From JAGLHV01 sp023132075 [NCBI: bacterium] (lineage in GTDB: Bacteria > CBDUZB01 > JAGLHV01), in NCBI GenBank assembly GCA_023132075.1, contig JAGLYT010000082.1, forward strand, positions 1-6,969: a stretch of DNA of 6,969 nucleotides, written 5' to 3'. Shown in pieces: positions 1 to 5,439 of this stretch; positions within the stretch are counted from its first letter, which is position 1, and each line of letters starts with the position of its first letter. The notes below the pieces were generated by a model, which was not told where the DNA came from, made no database searches, and saw only the letters and a list, made by a program, of their open reading frames with translations. The position numbers and the translations under genes were made by a program.

Positions 1-103
1 GCGAAACCTCCTCGATGATGTTTCCATCCTTGTCGGTGATCGCGATCCCGATCCCCGCCTCACCGCGTGTTTCGCCATCCACGTACACGAACAGCTTATT
101 CAT
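1..103 (-). CDS. RNase HI-family protein, N-terminal part only (runs off the window edge)
   Basis: Only the first 34 codons are visible. The protein begins MNKLFVYVDGETRGEAG and continues into GIGIAI and a DKDGN turn. This is the first and second beta strands of the RNase H fold. D9, in the YVDG motif, sits where the first catalytic metal-binding Asp of RNase HI is expected. The usual loop after this motif is longer (a GNPGP-type stretch); here it is shortened to RGEAGIG. Members of the family cleave RNA in RNA-DNA hybrids, but the other catalytic residues lie outside the window, so activity cannot be judged. The ATG at 103-101 is chosen because the DG motif then falls at the family position. 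There is only a weak ribosome-binding site (GCGAG), and the start lies 9 nt after the tRNA 3' end. The first 100 bases are 56% GC, far above the rest of the window, so this gene probably belongs to a different compositional background. Confidence 0.72.
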   Translation of the reverse strand, partial: MNKLFVYVDGETRGEAGIGIAITDKDGNIIEEVS

Positions 104-112
104 ACTCGCAAC

Positions 113-185
113 TGGGCCCACCAGGATTCGAACCTGAGACCATTCCGTTATGAGCGGAAGGCTCTACCAACTGAGCTATAGGCCC
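113..185 (-). tRNA. tRNA with CAT anticodon (elongator Met or lysidine-type Ile2)
   Basis: The 73-nt minus-strand sequence folds as a complete cloverleaf. It has a 7-bp acceptor stem (GGGCCTA with TGGGCCC, one U-G pair), a 4-bp D stem GCTC/GAGC, a 5-bp anticodon stem TTCCG/CGGAA, a 5-nt variable loop, a T stem, a TTCGAAT T loop and discriminator A. CCA is not encoded. The anticodon loop CTCATAA gives CAT. An initiator tRNA is excluded because the first acceptor position is a normal G-C pair and the anticodon stem lacks the GGG/CCC run. The C4-G69 and C5-G68 pairs match known TilS determinants of E. coli tRNA-Ile2, where E. coli elongator Met has U-A and A-U. I therefore lean to Ile2, without certainty. 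The gene starts 7 nt after the stop of the upstream glycosyltransferase. Confidence 0.95.
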
Positions 186-192
186 TTATTTG

Positions 193-438
193 TTATTCAA
201 AAATATATTTTACTTCGCCTTCATTTGCAAAAGGCATATTAAAATTTTTCATCGTATTATTTAATACATTGTCAGGTATAATTTTACCTTCTCTAGAATC
301 ATTTCTAAAAATAATTTCTTCAATAACTGGCAACAAAACAATAAGTTTAACTTCAAATCCATTTTGTCTCAACCGATTAATAAATTTCATTCTACCTTTA
401 TGAGTAAGATTTGTTCTATCAATAACAAAATCTTTCTT
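193..438 (-). other. P-loop kinase C-terminal half (T4 Pnkp-like/AAA_33) fused to the GT39 protein
   Basis: This segment codes for about residues 424-504 of the membrane glycosyltransferase. It reads like the second half of a polynucleotide-kinase-type P-loop kinase. A beta strand ends in DRTNLT (T4 Pnkp has SDTNLNPERR at this place). A helix with G-R-x-x-F-I and a strand FEVKLIV follow. Next come the lid arginines in RNDSREGKIIP (T4 Pnkp: RNSKRGTKAVP), then V-L-x-x-x-M and P-x-x-x-EGE-x-x-YI at the end. The Walker A loop that binds ATP phosphates belongs to the first half of the fold and is absent from this protein. The tail therefore cannot be an active kinase by itself. The join lies in a Lys-rich, low-complexity stretch (INKEKK, about 430-455). 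The segment is about 25% GC, as AT-rich as the rest of the gene. The family match is from memory of motif order, not a search. Confidence 0.7.
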
Positions 439-1707
439 TTCTTTATTTATTTGCATAATAAAATCGAAAATTTCTTTATGTTTCCAATTTTCCCGGCAAG
501 GTGGACGAGATAAACTTAAATGTAGTTTATTAAAAGCTATAATATCAGGAAACACCCCATAACTAAAAAAAATACATTGTAAAAACCCTATTATTATCAC
601 ACCATAAACCACAATCTTCTGCCAAATTTCTTTTTTTAAAGCAGGAATCCAAAAAACAGAAATAATACTAACCGCAGGTAAGAATGGCAATGTATATCTT
701 CCATCTTTATTTCCTATTAAGGTAAAAATAAAATAAGGAACAACTATCCAACCAAGCATTATTATTAAATTATCCCGATTTTGATAATTTGTTTTCCATT
801 CTTTTACTAATTTTATTGTCCCCACTAAAAAAAGAATAAAAAATAAAAATTGTACTTGTTTTTCTAAATTCCAGAAATAAAACAAAAAAGAACTTATTGA
901 TAAAAAATAAGGATCTCCTTCAGCAGCACCTATAGTAGCTGCTTGAAAACAACGTTGAATTATAGGGATTAAATTATACAAATACCACGGAGCAGTAATA
1001 ATAAAAAAAGAAATACCTGCGAATAAAAAATTTTTTATACCTCTTTTATCTATTTCCCTAATTGATTTAAATACAGCAAAAGAAACCGGAAAAAATATAA
1101 AAAACAAATAAGTCCATTTAACCAGCAAACCTATGCCGGAAATTACACCAAAAGCAATTGCATATTTTTTTTCTTTAAAATGCCTACTGCGCAACAAAAA
1201 ATATATTCCCCAGGTCACTACCGTAGTAAGAGGAATATCCAAAAGCGGAAAACGAGACATATAAATTATACTCTGATACATTGAGACTAAAAAAGCCGAC
1301 AACAATCCTACTTTACGGCAATAAAGAAAACTTCCCAACTTATAAACTCCCACAATTAAAAAAGCAAAATAAACAACCACACTCATTGTTGCCCAATCAG
1401 CAGAAATACCGAATAAAAGGTGCACCGGCACTAAAGAAAGATGAAAAAAAGGAGGATAATAATACGACACCCTTATCAAATTTAAAATTAAATCCCTTGT
1501 GGGATGAAGTAACAATTCTAAATAACGCAAACTTAAACAGAGATGTGCAGACTCATCCCAGGCAGGAGGACAGGTATCCAGGAATAACCATATAGCATTA
1601 TTTATTAGATGAAATAAAATAAGCCCGCTCAAAAATAAATAATCAAAAACCACTCTTTTCTTTTGTGTTATGTCATCTATATGTTTTTTTAAATTAATCT
1701 TATACAT
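193..1707 (-). CDS. GT39/ArnT-PMT-like membrane glycosyltransferase with a kinase-like C-terminal tail
   Basis: The product is 504 residues. Residues about 20-390 form a GT-C type polytopic membrane protein with roughly ten hydrophobic segments. Family features are the Asp-Glu pair D51-E52 in the first outside loop (PPAWDE), YYPPFFH at 83-89, the SRFPLLDIP stretch at 151-159, KWTY at 197-200, and GNKDGRYTLPF at 332-342. Such enzymes move a sugar from a polyprenyl-phosphate carrier to lipid A, polymer or protein on the outer face of the inner membrane. RPPCRENWK (401-409) also looks like this family. From about residue 424 the sequence changes character. DRTNLT at 430-435, RNDSREGKIIP at 468-478, and a final F-x-x-P then EGE pattern match the C-terminal half of T4-Pnkp-like/AAA_33 kinases (see the separate entry). 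The ATG is 4 nt after the zinc-ribbon gene's stop. A GGAGG lies 18 nt upstream and a weaker AGAAG 9 nt upstream, so coupled translation is likely. The stop is 7 nt before the tRNA. The membrane part is confident, the acceptor is unknown. Confidence 0.85.
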   Translation of the reverse strand: MYKINLKKHIDDITQKKRVVFDYLFLSGLILFHLINNAIWLFLDTCPPAWDESAHLCLSLRYLELLLHPTRDLILNLIRVSYYYPPFFHLSLVPVHLLFGISADWATMSVVVYFAFLIVGVYKLGSFLYCRKVGLLSAFLVSMYQSIIYMSRFPLLDIPLTTVVTWGIYFLLRSRHFKEKKYAIAFGVISGIGLLVKWTYLFFIFFPVSFAVFKSIREIDKRGIKNFLFAGISFFIITAPWYLYNLIPIIQRCFQAATIGAAEGDPYFLSISSFLFYFWNLEKQVQFLFFILFLVGTIKLVKEWKTNYQNRDNLIIMLGWIVVPYFIFTLIGNKDGRYTLPFLPAVSIISVFWIPALKKEIWQKIVVYGVIIIGFLQCIFFSYGVFPDIIAFNKLHLSLSRPPCRENWKHKEIFDFIMQINKEKKDFVIDRTNLTHKGRMKFINRLRQNGFEVKLIVLLPVIEEIIFRNDSREGKIIPDNVLNNTMKNFNMPFANEGEVKYIFE

Positions 1708-1711
1708 TGCT

Positions 1712-1867
1712 TTATTCTTCTGCTTCCTCCACTAACATTATAGGTATTCCATCCCTAATCGGATATTTCCTTCCACATCCAAGACATATAATTTTCTCGT
1801 TTTTTAATTCCACGCTTTTTTTACATGCCGGACAGGCTAAAATTTCCAGCAACTCTTTATCAATCAT
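1712..1867 (-). CDS. Trm112/YcaR (UPF0434)-like small zinc-ribbon protein
   Basis: The product is a 51-residue protein beginning MIDKELLEILACPACKK. It has two CxxC knuckles, C12-C15 and C28-C31, followed by the family-typical YPIRDGIPIML. It is a Trm112-type zinc ribbon. In eukaryotes and archaea Trm112 stabilises methyltransferases. In bacteria the related YcaR is encoded between the lipopolysaccharide genes lpxK and kdsB in E. coli, so a polysaccharide setting is familiar. The open frame extends 11 codons upstream to an ATG at 1900. I chose the ATG at 1867-1865 because GGGAGGG ends 4 nt before it and because family members start with MI/MxxxLLxILACP. Unlike many proteobacterial members, all four cysteines are kept, so zinc binding is likely. 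No methyltransferase partner is encoded in the window. It lies between the fused GT2-GT4 gene and the GT39-like gene and is almost certainly co-transcribed with them. Confidence 0.88.
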   Translation of the reverse strand: MIDKELLEILACPACKKSVELKNEKIICLGCGRKYPIRDGIPIMLVEEAEE

Positions 1868-1871
1868 TTTT

Positions 1872-1878
1872 CCCTCCC
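1872..1878 (-). promoter_or_regulatory. Strong Shine-Dalgarno that fixes the zinc-ribbon start
   Basis: The minus strand reads GGGAGGG, then AAAA, then ATG (1867-1865). The upstream in-frame ATG at 1900 has only an A-rich GTAAGTTAAAAGA before it. This decides in favour of the 51-residue product. Confidence 0.8.
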
Positions 1879-1917
1879 AATCATTTATAAACTTATTCAT
1901 TCTTTTAACTTACAATT

Positions 1918-3930
1918 TTATGCCGTTTCCTCATATATTTTACACATTTGATAAGCTGTTTTTTCCCAGGAAAAAAACTTTGCTTGTTTAATCCCTTCCT
2001 CAATCATTTTTTCTTTAAGAACATTATTTGACAAAACTTCATACATAGCACCGGTTAAACCATCAATATCGTTAGGATCAACCATAATACCTGCTTTTCC
2101 AACCACCTCCGGCAAAGAAGCAACGTTGGAACTAATCACCGGCACACCACAAACCATTGCCTCCAAAGGGGGAATACCAAATCCTTCATAAAAAGACGGA
2201 AAAACAAACAAATCAGCTGCGTTATAAAACAAAGGTAATTCGCTTGCAGAAATATACCCGGTAAAAATCACCTCTTTTTCTATATTTAATTCTTTCACCA
2301 GATTATATATTTGAGGATAACGAGGATCTCTTTTTCCTACAATGACTAAGCAGCAATCCACCTGTTTATTTTTTTGTAAATTAGCAAAAGCATGAATTAA
2401 TCCGGCAATATTTTTAGAAGGGTCCTGCCTGCCAACATAAAGAATACGTTTTTTATTAGGCAAAGAATACGTCAAATTACATTCTTTACGAGGATAAAAT
2501 TCATTCCCCACTCCAACATAAACCATTTCCGTCTTTTTACCAAAACCAGGAAACGCCTGTACAATATCACGACAAGTTGCTTTAGAACAAGCAACTATTT
2601 TATCTGCTCTCTTTAAAATTAAACCAAAGATAACTTTATAAAGCAAATAGTATTTTGTTGTTTTCTTTAACGGACAAAGATGTGGATAAAGATACGGAAT
2701 CAAGTCATAAACATTAATAACCGTCCTGTATCCAAAAGATAATAACGGAATTGTAGAAAACGGTAAATGCAAAATAGCAACTTTTTTCCGCCACAAAAAT
2801 ACCGGAAGCCTTATATAATTTTTCCAGGAAGTTAAATTATAAGGAATTAAATGAAAAGAAAAATTTTTTTGGGAACTCAATTTACACTTCGCATCGATTT
2901 CTTTTCTTAAATCACTTTTATCAATCAATAAAAGATACTCATTGTGAATATCAATTTTTGATAAATTTTCTACCAAATTTAAAATGTATTGTCTAATTCC
3001 TCCTGTATCAACAGTAATCCAACGCATATCAATAGCAATATGTAAAACTCTCCTTCCTAACCGTTTACAATAATAATCAGATAATGCCTGAAAAACACAA
3101 CTCCAGTTTTTCCCTTTTATCATTAAAAATAATAAATTCTTCACTATAACAAAAGGAAAAATGAAAAATAGAAAAAACCAACGACCAAACCATTGTGCAT
3201 GTTTTTGTAACAATAATAAACGATTACGAATACCATAATAAATACTGGAAACTGAAAATTTTCCAAGGCTGGAAGATATTTTATGCCATACTTTTGCCTG
3301 AGGAACAAACATTAATTGATAACCAGCTTTTATTGCACGAAGAGACCAATCGATGTCTTCATAATAAAGAAAAAATCTATCATCCAATAATCCAATTTTT
3401 TCTATTACTTCCCTTTTTACTAAAAGAGCACAACCGGTAATATAATCACTCTGTTTAACTTTCTCTAATTTCCCTCTATCAACAAAACCATTGCTAATAT
3501 GGACAGGACGCCACCATCGAATTTTTCCACCCCCAAACCAAATCTTATCCGGCTTATCTTGATAATAAATTTTTGGACCGACCATCCCTATTTTTTCATC
3601 ACTTTCAACAACCTTGATCAATTCTTTTAATAAAGAACCTTCTACAGTAGTATCGTTATTTAATAATAAAACATAATCCGCCCCAAAATTCAAGGCATAT
3701 CTTATTCCAACATTATTACCTTCAGCAAAACCCAAGTTATCATCATTTATAATTAATTTTACACCAGGATAGCTTTCCTTAATTAAACAAGCCTCATTGC
3801 CATCCTCAGAACCGTTCTCTACCACCAAAATTTCAAACGGAGAATAATCCAGTTTATCCAATGATTTTAAACATTCCAAAGTATCATGAATACCATTCCA
3901 ATTTAAAATAACAATATAAACTTTTTTCAT
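1918..3930 (-). CDS. Fused GT2-GT4 glycosyltransferase (two catalytic domains in one chain)
   Basis: The product is 670 residues in one uninterrupted frame. Residues 1-294 are a full GT-A fold GT2 of the rhamnosyltransferase (WbbL/RfbF-like) type. It shows NWNG at 10-13, VVENGS at 36-41, the metal/nucleotide motif NND at 91-93, TGCALLVKR at 165-173, and the acceptor-side motif FFLYYEDIDW at 186-195. A hydrophobic, membrane-associating stretch lies at about 250-272. Residues about 295-670 are a full GT-B fold GT4. It begins LHIAIDMRW, with GGI at 310-312, the donor-phosphate motif GRQDPSKN at 500-507 (R501, K506), and EGFGIPPLE at 582-590, the E-x7-E motif. Both halves have normal single-gene lengths and keep their key residues, so both are probably active and add two successive sugars to a lipid-linked oligosaccharide in the cytoplasm. 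The sugars cannot be read from the sequence. The ATG at 3930 follows AGGA with 7-8 nt spacing. A loss of the stop between two adjacent genes is the simplest origin. Confidence 0.93.
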   Translation of the reverse strand: MKKVYIVILNWNGIHDTLECLKSLDKLDYSPFEILVVENGSEDGNEACLIKESYPGVKLIINDDNLGFAEGNNVGIRYALNFGADYVLLLNNDTTVEGSLLKELIKVVESDEKIGMVGPKIYYQDKPDKIWFGGGKIRWWRPVHISNGFVDRGKLEKVKQSDYITGCALLVKREVIEKIGLLDDRFFLYYEDIDWSLRAIKAGYQLMFVPQAKVWHKISSSLGKFSVSSIYYGIRNRLLLLQKHAQWFGRWFFLFFIFPFVIVKNLLFLMIKGKNWSCVFQALSDYYCKRLGRRVLHIAIDMRWITVDTGGIRQYILNLVENLSKIDIHNEYLLLIDKSDLRKEIDAKCKLSSQKNFSFHLIPYNLTSWKNYIRLPVFLWRKKVAILHLPFSTIPLLSFGYRTVINVYDLIPYLYPHLCPLKKTTKYYLLYKVIFGLILKRADKIVACSKATCRDIVQAFPGFGKKTEMVYVGVGNEFYPRKECNLTYSLPNKKRILYVGRQDPSKNIAGLIHAFANLQKNKQVDCCLVIVGKRDPRYPQIYNLVKELNIEKEVIFTGYISASELPLFYNAADLFVFPSFYEGFGIPPLEAMVCGVPVISSNVASLPEVVGKAGIMVDPNDIDGLTGAMYEVLSNNVLKEKMIEEGIKQAKFFSWEKTAYQMCKIYEETA
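3048..3055 (-). promoter_or_regulatory. Shine-Dalgarno-like AAGGAGAG at the GT2/GT4 joint
   Basis: The minus strand reads AAGGAGAG exactly where the GT2 domain ends (CKRLGRR) and the GT4 domain begins (LHIAIDMRW). The in-frame codon at normal spacing (8 nt) is ATT at 3039-3037. The first in-frame ATG (M302, 3027-3025) is 20 nt away. It may be a relic of a former GT4 ribosome-binding site or allow weak internal initiation. A chance purine run coding for GRR cannot be excluded. Confidence 0.4.
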
Positions 3931-3997
3931 TATCTGTCCTATGCTTCTGCCTACCTATTAATCCTTGAGCTGAACTGCCTGTCATTACCCAAGCTTT

Positions 3998-5431
3998 TTA
4001 GTTTATTATTTTACGAAAAAGAACTTTATCTTCTTCAGTAAAGGCTTTACTTATACATAACAAAATAAAATATATTACCACACCTATAATTATCAAAATA
4101 AAAAGATTCCACACTTGTAAATAGTAAAGAATACTACTCATTATTATTCCGCTAAGAATTGGTTTCCAAATTATCTTTAATAAAGATATACGATAAAAAT
4201 ATTTAGATATCAACCAAAAACCTATTCCAAAAAAAACCATCTGAGTAATCACAGTAGCCATCGCTGCCCCTAAATAACCCCACCGAGCAATAAAAACTAA
4301 ATTTAATCCGATATTAAGTAAAACACAAAACAATGCATTATATGCGTTTAAATGCTGTTTATCCAAAGAAATTAAGACATACATAATATTTATACTTAAA
4401 AATAAAAATGCTATTGCCCAAATTAAAATTCGTAAAGCTGAAATAGAATTTAAAAAATCAGGAGTAAATAAAAAAGAAATTTTTTTCCCTGAAAGCACTG
4501 CCCCTCCCATAGCAAAAGGAATCCCCAAAAAAAGCAAAAATCGAAAACTTTCCCGATATGCTCTTTTTAAATTATCTAATGAATTTTTAGAATAATCCGA
4601 AAAAACCGGAAAGAATACCGCTGTAATGGCTAAAGGGATAAATATTAATACCTCAAAAGGACGATAAGCAGCATTATACCATCCCACTTCAGCATCTCCT
4701 CTCATAAATGAAAGCATCACCGTATCTATACGGAAAAAAATTATCATAAACATTGAGGTAATTCCTATAGGAAAAGCTTCTTTCAGTAAGGATTTCCAGA
4801 AAGGAAGATTAATTTCCAAACGCGGCCGTATAAAATTTTTGAAAACAAGAAAAAAAGTAAAAGTACTAGCTAAAACAATAGCCGCCAACTGCATAGTAAG
4901 AACACCAAAAATACGATAACCATAAAGCAATACACCCCATACTAAAACAAACATTATTGCTCTATTGATTATACTTACTAAAGCGGCATAATCAAATCGT
5001 TCGTAAGCATTAAAAACTCCTTTAAATACTTCATTAAAAGTCTTAATTATAACAATAAACCCGGCTATATATACTGCAAGCCGGGTAGATGAAGGCACAG
5101 AAATAAAATTAATAACCAAAACAATCAAAGCGTAAACCAAAACTGACAAAAACAATTTAATAGTAATTACGTTCCCCAAATAGTTACTCGCTACTTTTTT
5201 ATCCCGGGCAATATTCTTAATCACTACCGTAGTAAAACCCAACTCTGCCAGAAACATAAAAATTTCAACAAAAGCAAAAGCAAAGGCATATTTTCCATAC
5301 TCTACATCCCCTAAATGCCTAATAACAACAACAATAAAAAGCCAGAAAAACCCTCCGGCAATAATATGAGAAAGAACTTTATATATCACATTTTTACTAA
5401 TTTGTTTAATTCTCGGAATATTTTTTTCCAT
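3998..5431 (-). CDS. Polysaccharide flippase, Wzx-like (MVF/MATE superfamily)
   Basis: The product is 477 residues with about 12-14 membrane segments over its whole length, the normal size for O-antigen/teichuronic acid flippases (Polysacc_synt family). Typical features are a Lys-rich N-terminus and RHLGDVEYGKYAFA at 38-51 after the first helix. FRIDTVMLS at 233-241 and VGWYNAAYRPFE at 249-260 follow. WGYLGAAMATVI at 384-395 marks the second half. These proteins move undecaprenyl-diphosphate-linked repeat units from the cytoplasmic to the outer face of the inner membrane. The ATG at 5431 lies 8 nt after the stop of the ligase/polymerase gene. Its ribosome-binding site AGGTGA starts inside that stop codon (TAGGTGA), which points to coupled translation. 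The next gene starts after a 67-nt gap. I assign the family confidently. The transported glycan is unknown. Confidence 0.93.
   Translation of the reverse strand: MEKNIPRIKQISKNVIYKVLSHIIAGGFFWLFIVVVIRHLGDVEYGKYAFAFAFVEIFMFLAELGFTTVVIKNIARDKKVASNYLGNVITIKLFLSVLVYALIVLVINFISVPSSTRLAVYIAGFIVIIKTFNEVFKGVFNAYERFDYAALVSIINRAIMFVLVWGVLLYGYRIFGVLTMQLAAIVLASTFTFFLVFKNFIRPRLEINLPFWKSLLKEAFPIGITSMFMIIFFRIDTVMLSFMRGDAEVGWYNAAYRPFEVLIFIPLAITAVFFPVFSDYSKNSLDNLKRAYRESFRFLLFLGIPFAMGGAVLSGKKISFLFTPDFLNSISALRILIWAIAFLFLSINIMYVLISLDKQHLNAYNALFCVLLNIGLNLVFIARWGYLGAAMATVITQMVFFGIGFWLISKYFYRISLLKIIWKPILSGIIMSSILYYLQVWNLFILIIIGVVIYFILLCISKAFTEEDKVLFRKIIN
5059..5086 (-). repeat. Perfect 8-bp inverted repeat inside the flippase gene
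   Basis: The plus strand reads ACCCGGCT, a 12-nt AT-rich loop, then AGCCGGGT. Six of eight pairs are G-C in a gene that is about one-third G+C. It lies in the codons for about residues 116-125. There is no T tract after it on either strand, so it does not look like an intrinsic terminator. Confidence 0.6.
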
Positions 5432-5439
5432 TTTTTCAC

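Noticed and set aside
38-47. GATCGCGATC palindrome in the RNase H gene
   Set aside because: It is explained by repeated ATC/GCG codons for the GIGIAI strand. It is not the cyanobacterial HIP1 octamer (GCGATCGC).
1281-1595. Plus-strand open frame of 104 codons
   Set aside because: It lies fully inside the GT39-like gene on the other strand, has low-complexity Lys/Asn/Pro-rich content, and shows no domain. It is an antisense shadow.
1868-1900. Eleven-codon N-terminal extension of the zinc-ribbon protein (ATG at 1900)
   Set aside because: It has a poor ribosome-binding site, and the family starts at the second Met, which has GGGAGGG at 4-nt spacing.
1707-1991. Plus-strand open frame of 94 codons
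   Set aside because: It is antisense to the zinc-ribbon gene and the end of the GT2-GT4 gene, both of which have clear family motifs.
3195-3440. Plus-strand open frame of 81 codons
   Set aside because: It is antisense to the GT2 domain, with no recognisable features.
3931-3997. The 67-nt gap between flippase and GT2-GT4 genes, about 43% GC, with a possible 34-codon frame from ATG 3985-3983
   Set aside because: The small frame has no ribosome-binding site and overlaps the GT2 start. No promoter or terminator pattern was convincing.
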